From: Mixophyes australis
Lineage: Eukaryota; Chordata; Amphibia; Anura; Limnodynastidae
DNA: 64,000 nt
Assembly (NCBI GenBank): GCA_036250195.1
Contig: JAVHZZ010000006.1
Span: 168,536,424-168,600,423, forward strand
Reading direction: 5' to 3'
Made by a program: the position numbers and the translations under genes. The notes under the pieces are model-generated. The model ran no database searches and was not told the origin of the DNA. It was given only the letters and a program-made list of their open reading frames with translations. Of this stretch, positions 43,972-55,900 are shown piece after piece (positions within the stretch are counted from its first letter, which is position 1; each line of letters starts with the position of its first letter).

Positions 43972-44274
43972 GTCTTTATATACAAACATAAATCTTGTTG
44001 CTGCGAAAATCATGAACAAGTAATAAGTCATCTGTCATTCCCAGGGGAGCAAAATCTGTAGCACAACATAAGATTTGCAAGACCTTTTCAACATTTAAAG
44101 TGTACAAAGGCAGCCATCTTGCAGATTGAATAATAAAAGGCAGAAAATGGCCGACTCCACTGGGGGTAGGTGACAGATGCACATCAGACTACAGTACAAA
44201 AGTCTGTTTGTTTTGTTTTTGTTTTTTTTTAAATAATCAATACATCATCTTTGTTAGGCAGTATACAAAGAAAA

Positions 44275-44441
44275 GAGGATTTTTATACTTACGATAAATC
44301 CGTTTCTTTGATTCCCTCTGGGGGACACTGTTGCCATGGGTTGTGAGAGTGGTGGTGGAGTTGGCACTTAACAGGTTAACTTTGTTAATGTATCAAAGCT
44401 GATAAACCCTTCGTCTCTGCAACCCCCTGTAGCCTCTCCAG
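44275..44441 (-). repeat. DIRS inverted terminal repeat (3' end of the minus-strand element)
   Basis: Contains GGATTTTTATACTTACGATA, then CCCTCTGGGGGACACTGTTG, ending TGTAGCCTCTCCAG. Complementary to 47975-48098, with the outer about 30 bp matched only in the internal complementary region. Confidence 0.85.
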
Positions 44442-44654
44442 TCCAAGTATAAAGCCCCAAGGAAGGGGAGACAACCAACCAGAAACCAACCAGCAGAAAG
44501 GAGGGAACGCAGTGCCCCACAGATGTAATCAGAGAAACGGATTTAACGTACAAAAATACTCTTTTCTCTTTCATCCCATCTGGGGGACACTGCTACCATG
44601 GGAACGTTCTAAAGCAGCCCTCTTAAGGGAGGGACTGCTCTGACAGCCTGGCAC

Positions 44655-44810
44655 GTAGAGCACTACTGCCAGAAGCAGCTGACCCAAACATGTTGGATTG
44701 ATAACATTTGGTTAAAAGTATGGACCGAGGACCATGTGGCTGCTCTGCACAACTGGTTAGCCGAGGCCCCATTTCGTGCAGCCCAGGACCCCCCCACTCC
44801 CCCCCCCTCT
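44655..44810 (-). pseudogene. DIRS recombinase C-terminal remnant fused after RT
   Basis: GSWAARNGASANQLCRAAT then WSSVHTFNQML, the C-terminal block of DIRS tyrosine recombinases. It begins immediately after the RT thumb with a C-rich tract (44789-44812) at the join. Confidence 0.8.
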
Positions 44811-44829
44811 CGAAAGTTGACAAAATCTT

Positions 44830-45775
44830 TCCCAATAGACGCATGCACAAGTGGACCGACGATCTGCGGAAGGTCATAAGCTGAGCCGTCAGGTTGCTCA
44901 GGCATTGAGATTTGTCCTCAGGAAGGAAAACCTTTTGTTTGTTGGTGTCCGTTATTTGTCACAGAAAGGTCATTTTCTGGCACAGAATCAATTGTGACTT
45001 CTTGATTTATGAGCCATGCCTGCGTCTTCAGGGTCCTGATAGTGAGGACCAGGTGCTGATTCAGGAGAGCGAAGGAGGCTTTTATGAGCAGATCGTCCAG
45101 ATAGGGCACTATTTCGACTCCTCTAGAATGAAGACAGGCTGCCATTATTTTTGTAACCACTTGGTGCTGTCGAAAGGCCAAATGGGAGAGCTCTGAATTG
45201 GTAGTGAGATGGTCCCACTGTAAATCTGAGAATGGCCTGATGAGCCTTCCAGATAGGTATGTGAAGGTAGACATCTTTGATGGCTATAGACGCCATGAAT
45301 TGATCTGGTTCCAGTCCATTGCTGGTTTAACTACTTTAGATTTAGCAAAGGCTGGAACAAGTTTTAGGAACAGAAAGAGATTGGAGTAGAAACCTGTCTC
45401 TTTTGGTGTTCCAGAACCTGGTGGATAACTTTGGTGGCAAGAAGAGAGGAAATACATGTAAGTATCGCCCCATTCATTCGAGGGTTGCGGGGTAAGCTGG
45501 TTGCGAAGAACAGACGAAGTGCCGGACCTGATAGATCTCATGTATCCTCTCGTCATGATCCCCCGAATACAACGGTCTTCAGAGGATGCTGCCCACTGAT
45601 CTCTGAACAGCAGCAGACGTCCACCCCCTCCCGCAAGGAGGAGAGGGAGATGGATGTTTTGTGGATGAGGAAGACCTACCTCTATACGATTGTCCTCTAG
45701 AGGCCGAAGTTCTCTGTCTATGTGTCTGGCTGCGACCAGCAAAACCCCCACGAAAGGACTGCTGAAATGAACCAA
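44830..45775 (-). pseudogene. DIRS reverse transcriptase, minus strand
   Basis: Frames read TPKETGFYSNLFLFLKLVPA (about 45390), DLQWDHLTTNSELSHLAF then GVEIVPYLDDLLIKAS with an intact YLDD box (about 45090). The thumb-side VHLCMRLLGKILSTFE follows (about 44820-44860). A frameshift near 45280 splits it. Confidence 0.85.
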
Positions 45776-46486
45776 ATCAGTGTTTTAGGTTATGAAACAT
45801 TTACAGGGATGAAGCTGCTTTTGTCTCCTATGGCCTGGCAAAGTATGCTGTCCAGTTTATTTCTGCATAACACTCCCCCTGAATAAGGGAGTGATTCTAA
45901 ATACTTTTTTGACTCCGTGTCTGCATCCCAGGACATGAGCCATAAGGTTCTCATGGTCGCTACTGCGGTTGCAGAAATAGATGGAGAATTGGAGGCTGCA
46001 ATCTGGGCAGTCTCGTATAAGCATCCTTGAGATGCAGAGCAAGGGAAAGCAATTCCGAATTTTGCAGACCTGCTGCTAAATTGGTCAGCCCATGTTTCCA
46101 TAACTCTGGAAATGAAAACATAGGTCTGTATGATGTACCTGCCAGTGTAGACTTTAAAAATCCCTCTTTTGCAGTCAGTGTTATTCTGCAGGGTAGCTCT
46201 TCCTGGGATAGGGAGTGTGGTGGGTCACGATAAGCGCGCCACCGGAGAATCAACTCTTGGAACCTGTGCCTAACGGTTGATATCCTCCTCCTGTAATGGA
46301 TATAAAGCCAGATACTTTTGCGGAACAGTAAATTTCCCATCTGGTTGTTTCCACTATTTCCTTCAGTTACACTCATGGAGGAGAGCGAATCGCACGTTTC
46401 ATAGTTTTTGTTTTTTAAAGACTTTGATCTGATGTTCTATTCTCTTCTAGATCCAGAATACCTAACGAACTGCTACCACCAGGTTC

Positions 46487-47065
46487 TCAATACTCTGATA
46501 TCTGTAAGACTCTTCTGGGTCTGACCTGTGTAGAATCAGGGTCTTCTATCAGTTCACCCTCCTCTTTTGACGATCCTTCCAAATCAGAGCGGGTCAGAAG
46601 GGGGTTAGTGGATCGGTGTCTCTTATTTTTGGGTAAGTGTCTTGGCGCATCCAAGAATCGGTTTAACCTATCAAGTCCTCTAACTAGGGAAGCCGACCAA
46701 GCTGGTTCTTCTGTAGGAGGGTCTTGTATGGTGAGGACAGACAGAGCCCCAGCCTGTCCTAAGTCTGTGGCCCCCGTAGTCCTCCCTGTTAATAGGGGGT
46801 TAATTGCTACTGAGGTAGAGGAGAGAACTGCTGCAATCTCTGTTGGTTTAGATAGCAGCTTAACCAATGTCTCAACCCCATGTCAGGACATTTCTGCTAG
46901 TGGAGGTGCGCTAACTTGAGCCTGCATGGCCAGGGTACCCCCGCTGCAGTCATCTTTACACTTGGAACAGGTATAATATTTTGCCCGAGGTGCCTTTCCC
47001 TTTTTACACATTTTTCTAAGGGAATAGTAGAACAGTAAAAGAATGAAATACAGGCAATTACTCAC
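46487..47065 (-). pseudogene. DIRS gag-like region, minus strand
   Basis: Starts with a cysteine-bearing CSKCKDDCSGG motif (about 46940-46972) and continues in a second frame with RNRFLDAPRHLPKNKRHR and EGSSKEEGELIEDPDSTQ. This is equivalent in place and acidity to the gag region of the intron-6 copy. Frames are broken. Confidence 0.65.
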
Positions 47066-47710
47066 AAGTAAACAAAGATACTATATAATCTATGAGTCAA
47101 AAATTAGTATTTCTTGCAAAGGTTATGTGTTGTGCAAATAGTATTCTATATTTTATTTAAAAAATGCTATTGCTACAACAACTTTATGTCAATATACCCT
47201 TATCATATAGAGATATAAGAAAAGTGGTACTTCCAACCACTCCCAAGATTCTTATGGAGCAGGAGAGGTCTGTCAGCAATTCAGTGTCGCCGAGAATGTC
47301 TGCTGCTCTTATCCAGGGCAGTGTTTGGCACCCTTGGTACAGCCCACTTGCTTCAGATTGCGGGGGAGGGACTCTGTCCTTAGTACCCTCCAACTGCACC
47401 ATTTTCCTGCGCCTCGAGTTTTCTGCTGTTTAAAGAGGGTGATCTGCTGCATCTACATTAGGTAGCAGTCGCTATTAGCAGATTTCTGGTGGCCGTTTCT
47501 CTTATTGTACAAGTACCCCCCTCCTTTGGTGAGGGGGGAACTTGGTATAATCCAATATGGCGGCCCCCGACGCTCCGATTTACCGGTGCTCTTTGCCGTT
47601 TTGGCAGCGCTGGTATCCAGGCTTTGTAGCAGCCTGTCAGCGCTGATCGATTCCGCTACATAAAAAAACCCACTATTATTGTAAGTGAGAGCAACCCTGA
47701 TCTGACTGTA

Positions 47711-47875
47711 AGTGTGCTCTGCCAGCTAACAGAGCATATTATAAGTGTGCTCTGCCAGCTAACAGAGCATATTATAAGTGTGCTCTGCCAGCTAACAGAG
47801 CATATTATAAGTGTGCTCTGCCAGCTAACAGAGCATATTATAAGTGTGCTCCGCCAGCTAACAGAGCATATTGCT
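47711..47875. repeat. 33-bp tandem repeat, five copies, each with a small hairpin
   Basis: Five nearly identical units, each containing GCTCTG-CCAGCTAA-CAGAGC, which can form a 6-bp stem. The last unit differs by one base in the stem (GCTCCG) and diverges at its end. It lies in the untranslated 5' region of the minus-strand DIRS. The ORFs reading SVLCQLTEHII on one strand and SWQSTLIIC on the other are repeat translations. Confidence 0.93.
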
Positions 47876-47974
47876 GCAACAATTACACTAAATTTTAGGG
47901 GAAAAAAATAAATATAGAATAATTTCTTTTTTTTCATAAAAGTAAGTCCAACTCCCTTGGGCACTTAATTAAAA

Positions 47975-48098
47975 CTGGAGAGGCTACAGGGGGTTGCCAG
48001 CATTGATACATTAACAAAGTTAGCCTGTTCAGTGCCAACTTCACCTCCACTATCACAACCTATGGTAGCAGTGTCCCCCAGATGGGATGAAAGAGAAA
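47975..48098 (-). repeat. DIRS inverted terminal repeat (5' end of the minus-strand element)
   Basis: CTGGAGAGGCTACAGGGGGT to CCCCCAGATGGGATGAAAGA, complementary to 44300-44441. Confidence 0.87.
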
Positions 48099-49753
48099 TG
48101 TTTGGTTTTTTTTCTCTTTAAAAATACCACAGTTACTGTGTTCCCCCCCCCCATTACTTTGGGGTCAAATAAAAAATATAAATGCCTGCATTCCGAGGGA
48201 TAATATAGCAAGTAACACAATGCACGGGGCTGTGATCATACGCAGAACATTAGAATGAATTATGTGAAGTATTTACATTTATTCATTTTGGCAACAAAAT
48301 GCATGTAACAGTATCTCCAGCTTGTAAATAATGCACCAAATTATATGTGTCTATGCAGTTGTACTGTGTTCAACGGTTAGGGATGAGAGCCACTGACATG
48401 CAAATAACTGATTCAAACAGCTGTTGGTTTACTATTTTGAATGTTGTAGTATGAGGACTGCTGCTAAATGTTTATTCTTGCAGTTGGTTCTGAGGAGTGG
48501 ATTACGAGAGTGACGGGAGAATTCAATTACATGTAAAGTACCATCAAGCCTTGCAGGATCTTAGGGTGGTGGAACACTGCTGATTTACTAGCTGCAATAC
48601 CTGGAAGTGCGCACACCATGCAAAGCTCTCACTGACTTTTTATTGGAAACTCCTTTTTCAAAACATCCGAAATCATTAGATTACTCCAAACAAAAATAAT
48701 CCCCAAAATACCTAACACCTGCCAAACTGGAAGCCATTTTGGACACAACCGATGTTTAAGACTACAGCCAATCAACTCACTGTGCATTGGTGACATTGCT
48801 GCAGCACAATGTGCTTCATGGTCCTGTAGTGTCACTTGACATGGGTGGTTGGTTCAACTTACAAACTGGCTGCCTGCACTGTAGGCAGTAGACAGGTAAA
48901 CTCTAAAATTCAGAGTAGATAAAGGTAACACTGAAGTGAAGTTCAATTTGTGAATACTGCTATGCAGAGCACTCCTTAGAACACCAAATGCACACTCTTA
49001 TTTCATTAAGTTTAAATTTAAAGACTAGTATGACATTTCTGTGGATCAAGTCACAAATATTTAATTGTGTGTGCCCTTTCTCCAATATATATATATATAT
49101 ATATCTCTTACTTGTTTGCCCTTACAGCCAATTTGCTATTATTCTTAAGATGTACATTCCAAGCAAACTACTTTGTAATATTCTGTGACAAAGCATGTCT
49201 TGGTAGGATTTTACAGCATCAGCTGTAATATCAGTCACAACAATCTTTTCTTTGTCACAGGTAGTAGACATAAAAAACTAAATTACAAAAAAAAATGCAC
49301 ATGTACATCACCTTTACAAATCATTATAAGCTGCCTTTAGATAAGGGGTGTGTATTTCCAACAGGTTAAGGGTCCTTTCAGTTAGCAAATACCCTTTGCT
49401 TTCCCACGCACATGATTGACACCTGTGTAGAAACAAGCCTTTGGCCATTTTGGAGAAGTGACCTGCCCAGAAGGTAATGGTGGTGTATGAGATAACTATA
49501 CAGTGCTATCCAGGTTAACAAAGAATTTCTAGAAAAAGATCTAGTATAGTGTGCACTCAGTCTCTGGGAAAAGAAAACACATTTAGAGTGAGAGGACGCT
49601 GTTGCCAACACCAGTGCCAGCTCTGTCTGCATCAACTCAAATGGTTTGGTGATAGGTTTCCTTGTGCACCTACAATAAGTAGGACCCTAAAAAAGGTCCG
49701 TGCTGTGTAAACATTTACAGTATTTGATTCCCCCCAACCCCTCCATTTTTTCT
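48099..49753. other. Region downstream of STRADA, includes its probable 3'UTR
   Basis: No ORF with similarity. On the minus strand AATAAA at 48644-48639 is a candidate STRADA polyadenylation signal. An AT microsatellite lies at about 49086-49102, and GGAAGCCATTTTGGACAC at 48730 belongs to the dispersed AGCCATTTTG repeat. Confidence 0.45.
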
Positions 49754-49906
49754 TTAAAAGTCCCAATCATCCACATCCAAATGCTCCAGGTCAGATACCA
49801 ATCCCATCATAGCCTGGGGGGCCAAACTCCTGGCTCCCTCAAAGTTGGTGATAGGGGACACAGGACGTAGTAACTCAGGGAGGGCTTCTGATGCTCTGCG
49901 CCTTAT
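49754..49906 (-). CDS. strada: STRADA coding exon 12 and stop
   Basis: Follows GTCTCTCACAG, 50 codons plus TAA. It encodes [20 protein letters not shown] then a variable stretch and the C-terminal LDVDDWDF. On the minus strand the first canonical AATAAA I find downstream is at 48644-48639, about 1.1 kb away, so the 3'UTR end is uncertain. Confidence 0.95.
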   Translation of the reverse strand: MRRRASEALPELLRPVSPITNFEGARSLAPQAMMGLVSDLEHLDVDDWDF

Positions 49907-52900
49907 CTGTGAGAGACATGGCAAATATTTATTGCAGGTCAACCTTTTAATATTACCACCTCCCACCAACATCCACAGCTACAGACTAATTGCTAAATGG
50001 AATGTTACGTATTCCCCTTAAAATTCGCTTTGGCATCATTTATGCAGTGTGTTGACAATTACCTGTTTGAAAAAGGAATGATTGAGCAGTGCGCTAGCAT
50101 TCGGCCTGCAAAAGAGAAAAATGGGTCATTAAAGGTCAGCAGTTTCCCCTCTTTCCTGCATTAGTGCTGACAAGGAGATGATTAAGTTTTAGTTAATCAT
50201 CCACAAAATATTGTGACTTGCAATGGAAAAACAAAAACCTAGCTACCAACAGTACAAATGAAAGATGGGCAGATTTTGCTTAGGCTGGGTACACTCCAAA
50301 AAATTTCTCCCACCGAGATATCGTGAATGATTTTACCAACAACAAAGTCCCAACCAGTATGTCGATTCATGTGTACACAGTATACACGTTTTAGAAGATT
50401 TACCTTCAGATCTGTGCTCTTCATCTGTCATAACCATCAGCTGAACAGATCATGACTCTAAACTCTATGGAGATCTGCCTACACTGCTGGTCGTGAGTGC
50501 ATACACACTGCTGAATATGCCAGACATCAGTCCATCGTTTAGAACATCAAATCAAACGATACGATACGCTTTGGAACGATAAAAACATAATTGTGGGAGC
50601 TTACACACTAATGCAATATCGGACCGAACGGTCATTTATTGTGTGATTTGGCACTATAATCGGATGAAAAACCTGTAGTGTGTACCCATCCCTTACACTT
50701 CCTACTTTAGAACACACACCTAAATAATGAATCTATTTAGTAGTCAGTTATGTTTAGTTCTCACACTACCTACAGGTTCTGACAGATGCCTTGCTCCTAT
50801 ACGAGTACCAGTTTCAGCAGCATAAATCTAGCATATATATGTCTTCTAAAAATCCTATATAGCCCAGTTTAAACAGACAGTACATGTGCTTACACAAACC
50901 ATTGGTTTTTCCTAGAGATCTATAATGTTAGACTGCCAATTCACCTGAGCTCAGGGTTCCTCTGTAGACATTGCTCTACCAAGTTATGGAAATGTGGGGA
51001 AAAACTGCGGTTGTAAGGATGCATGCTGGGCTCCCCATTGGATGGACGACAAGAGGTCCCCTCTCCAATGCCAGAGTCTGCTCCTGAACGAGAGGTCTTC
51101 ATGGTGAGTTCAGCTGCTGGGATAGTAGCTGTGTCCAGCAAGCAGGGCACTGTGCCATTCAACTTTTCTAGTAGCATCTAGGGAAGGAGAAGTGATTGCA
51201 GATATTAAACAGTTCAGCTGTTGAGACTTTGCTGAGAAAACCAAAACCATGCTGTGTATGGACTCCATTTCCTCACCTGCGTAGCTGGCATGTCTTTGAA
51301 TGGCACGTGGCCATTTGCCAACTCACATGCCGTGATCCCTACACTGTAGATGTCAGATTTGGCATCATATCCCTGTAGGTTCTAGGAATAAATAAAAATA
51401 AATTAAATACACGCTTACAACTAAACACAGTAAAAGCCAAAGTATTTACTGACCCATATTCTCACCTGCTGCAAGAGTTCTGGACTAAGCCAAGGGAGGA
51501 CCCGGGAACTGTGCTTTGGGAAGTCATGAACAACTTTAAGACGCTGTCCATGGTTTATCATGCTAAGAATACTGCGCAGGCCAGAGAGATACACCTTCCC
51601 GTCCACAGAGATCAGGATGTGACTGGCTTTTACGCTCCTAGAAAGGACGCAGTTATTAGGGGCAGTGTGACTGAATTGTAAGAGTTTGGGTAACTAAGAG
51701 CAAGTAGAAAAATATCCACTATTCTGGAGCACTGATTTATGGATAAGCCATTTTATAGACCAACAAAATATGCACTGCAACATTACATCTGGATGCCAAG
51801 AGCTACCAAGCTTCTACTGTCCTCAATGTTCCAAAACATCTGCACTGTCACTTCCTTGGTTTCTGCAAAATTTTCGATATTTTAGGGATGAAAATATCAC
51901 AAGATAAAGGAAGGGGTGATGGTGGGGAAACAATCATCATAACGTGAACTAAAATGTTTGCTAATTTTAGAATAAAAAAAAACAAAGTTTTGATACAATA
52001 CCATTTCCTCTCTATCTTACCTGTGTACATATCCCATGTGATGTATGTAATCTAGGGCTTTCAGTACTCCAAGCAGGATGTAGGCAATTGCCAGCTCGTT
52101 CATGCCATCTGTGAAGTGGGTGCAGATCAGGTCTTTGGCTGATCCTGTGAGGAAAGCCACCCGTTATACTGTCAGCATATCGAGACATGTTCCCAACAGC
52201 AGCCTAGTGTCAATGTAGTCATTCTACTATGTTACTGGTTGTATTCTTATGTTATTGCTGTGAATGCTGAGTGTTTTACAATAAATAATGCTTTATTAAA
52301 ATGTTACGATCTCCAACACACAGAAGAGGCAGCCATTTTATAGCCGGAACCAATATTTGGGAGAATGCCTGTTAAGTTTCTAGCGTCTAGTGTACAGACA
52401 GGTTGCATTCTCTTGAATATTGTTCAGGACACAATACGGCTGTATGTACAATGGTTCACTTTAATGATTAAGCTGTACTTATTTTTTTCCTTACCATGTG
52501 TCATGTATTCTACTCACCATATGCCATAAACGGTGTGACCACCCAAAGCTCATTATCTGCTATGAATGTTGCTCTGTAAGGGAGGATGTTGTGGTGATTG
52601 AACAGCTTTGACACGTGGAGTTCAGTCTGCAAGAACAGTCAATATCATGGGTAGGAGAAACGTATTCCCTAGCAACAGCACAGATTCACCCTCTCAGTCA
52701 ACACAATATGCAAGACCTTTTTGCTTTTATTGTTCTGCATTTACTGATAAGGATTTTTGGGTAGTATTCACTGCTTGGCAAATTAGGGTGATGGAGGTTA
52801 TACTGACAAAACAGTATATTGTAAAATTACATAAATCTAGACAGAATGACTACTATATAAACAAAGGTTAATATACTGTGCCCTTGTGGTGTTCAGGCAT

Positions 52901-55900
52901 ACGTTTTAGTAGATACATGTCATACATAGATACAGTATGGGTTACCTATTCTTGACCATTAAGATTAGATTTATGTTAATCCCAATATTTCCTACCCATT
53001 AGATCTCGCCCTTATTACCATAATATTGCCACCTGTAGCCCACCAGTTTTGAGGAACTACATACAATTCCTTGTCTGGCTGGTAGGGCATACTAGACAAG
53101 TGTTTCTCAAACCAAGTCCTCAGGACCCCTAACAGTGCATGTTTTCCAGATGACAAGGGAAATAATTATACTACCTGTGGATCGGTTACAATGTGTCCGT
53201 CAGTAATGAATACACCTGTGCTAAAGCAAGGAGATATGAAAAACATGCACTGTTAGGACCAGGTTTAAGAAACTGTTCTAGATATCCTGAGGTTACCCAC
53301 ATTTCCTCTATAGGCTGAAGAAATAAGGGCTTAAATGCTCCTATATCACTACATAAACAGCTAGTTTATTTCACCACACCCAGTGTTTAAGTTTACCTGT
53401 AAGAAAGCAACCATGTCATTAGTACAGGATTCCATATTAATCCTTCTGATACACACATATTCTCCCAATGGTTTGTAACGAGCTAAATTGACTGTCATCA
53501 GGTCCTCAAAGCCTTTTCCTGAGTAAAAAAAAATAGTGTCTGTGAATCATATGAACCAATCAACACTTCATTGTAAGCACTAAATAACAGTGATTTGTGA
53601 GGAACTGTGAAGCCAAAAAGGCCAACACAAAACATTTTCTATTTAAATTATTTTTTCAACGATAAATTATTTCCAGAACCAGCAAGTGTTCTACATTTCT
53701 AAATATTTTGACCCTGGAAATAGAAGGATCCAAACTGTACCTCAGCCTGAATTTTCAAACCACACCAAAGCATATTAATTGTTAAATGGAAAATATATCA
53801 TGAAATTACTATTGTTTATTTGTAGCACCACCATATTATGCATGTAACATTCATATCAATCCCTGCCCCATTGGCGCTTACAGATTAAATTTCCTACCAC
53901 CCAAACAAACTAGGGCCAAGTTTTGGTAGCAGTCAATAACTATATTTTGTTTTAAATCTACCCTAAAAAAAGGGAATTATTTTGAGTAGTTAACTATATT
54001 CCTCTGCGCTAGTAGCACACTCAGAGGAAGCAGCCATTTACTTAAGTAACAATGTCAGTAGTTTCTAGTGAATGGATAGGCTTTCTCCACTACATGCACT
54101 TTAGTATGTGAGGTAACTGTCATGTCAACGCTCAGATGAGACTATTTTCCATGCACCGCAGAGGCAAAGTGTCCCTGGAAACTAACACCATAGGACAGCA
54201 GTTCCCAAAGTGTGTGCCACGGCCAGGGGACAAAAAAAAACAACTTACCAATCTGGCGGGGCCCAGCACCCAGCATCCTCGTCACTGAATGTCGGGTGTG
54301 ACGTCATCACGTCCGACATATTCAGTGAGAATATATAAGAGAGAGGAGGATGCTGGGTCCGGATGCCGCCGCATTGGTAAGAATATTGCAGAGAAGAGAG
54401 AAGAAATAGAAGAAAGAAGGCCGAGTATGGTAAGAAATGGAGGGGAAGGTGAAAGGACACAGCATTGGAGGGGGCAAAAGAATGAAGGAGGGGGCATAGT
54501 GAGGATGAAGAGGGGCAAACAGTGTGATGATTTTTGTACAAGTTGTTTTATTTTGTTTGATCTTATTACTCTTAAATTCTTTTCCCTTGGATTTATGTAT
54601 ATTATTTTTGCAAACAACTTACTAAGTATTTCTGTCCTGACCTAAATACTCATTACGTTATTTTGACTCAAAACTTCAAAAAAAAAACGGGACTGCTCAG
54701 TAATTATTTTCAATGGCTGCCTTGAAAAAATTATGGTGCCGCGAACTTAAAAAGTTTGGAAACCACTGCCATAGGATATTTACAGCAAATCACAGTAATG
54801 GTACAGCATTCAAAAAATAAAGTTTGCTTGTTTTAAATAATTAAAAAAAATTTTTTTTTCCATTTTACAAACTTATAGTATAATAGTCTCTTGGGATTCG
54901 ATGATACAACGGATTTAGGAGGTACATGTAGCAGTTTAGCTATACAATCCTCACTCCTGCAAAAGCATATGATATCAATGTCCCTTCCTCATGTGAATGG
55001 GAACAACATGGGAGGAGACAACACGGCCGTTAGATTCGGAAATCCCCTCTCAATAGGGAAGAGGCTTACAGCACTGCATCTATATGGGAACCTGGGGAAA
55101 TGCCAGTCCCCAGGTACTTAGCATTCAATGCTATAGTGAGGCTTGATAAATTCCTCCAAAAACTGAATGTTTACTGAAAAGATACAGAAACATCACTTTT
55201 GGATGAAGGTATCATGTCATTTTATGTTTTCAATCGGTAAAGAATAAGCTTTGTACTTGTAAAGTGAAGCTATTGTAAAAATGCAAACACATATAATAAA
55301 AGAATATGGGTAAACAGGTGTTTCATACTGTGAAACACAAGAGCCACCTTTGCTGGCATGATTATCTCCATCAGAGTGATGGTGCTATATTCAATATACC
55401 AAGAGTAGAAACGTAACAACACTTTCCTTCATAGCACATCCAAATATTGTTGTTTTATTTCTACTTTACAATTAGGGATATTCAATGAATAACCTTGTAT
55501 GCTAGCATCTGGAATAAAACCATTTTGGTCATATCTGGTTACCTAAATCTACTAAAGTTTTCAGCCAACCAAAATAGCTGCTAATTGCAACCAGGGTCAA
55601 ATCCATTTACTATTGCTATTGAAAGACTGCAACTATGCAAAAAAAATGATTCACAATACACTATTTAATGATAAAGAGGAGCAACAAAGCTTAATTAAGG
55701 TTGCGCAATTTGTTTTCTATTCTGCATTATATTACAAGTCACATTAAACCCAGGAGTGCTAGTAACTCCAGACAGCTGAGAGTTGGTGTGGACTTGCTGA
55801 GCTAATTAGAACTGAATGGCAAATACTGCTCAAATGAAATGTGGAAAAAGGCATTGCTGAATTACAAAAAAACACACTAACAAATCCTATATACTAAAAA

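Larger units (their letters stand above)
44275..48098 (-). mobile_element. Internally deleted DIRS element between the convergent genes
   Basis: Inverted terminal repeats at 44275-44441 and 47975-48098 (CTCTCCAG to CTGGAGAG; CCCCTGTAGCC to GGCTACAGGGG). An internal complementary region lies at about 44530-44600. Coding order on the minus strand is gag-like (47065-45790), RT (45775-44830), then directly the recombinase C-terminus (about 44800-44660). It is 3.8 kb compared with 5.2 kb for the intron-6 copy because RNase H and most of the recombinase are missing. It belongs to a different subfamily, with CCATCTGGGGGACAC instead of CCATTGGGGGACAC ends. Confidence 0.88.

Noticed and set aside
47711..47875. 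CRISPR-like array
   Set aside because: The units are contiguous 33-bp tandem repeats without spacers, in a vertebrate retrotransposon.
47656..47964. ORFs with SVLCQLTEHII or SWQSTLIICSV repeats as repeat proteins
   Set aside because: The 33-bp tandem repeat is a multiple of three, so it is open on both strands by construction; it lies in the DIRS non-coding 5' region.
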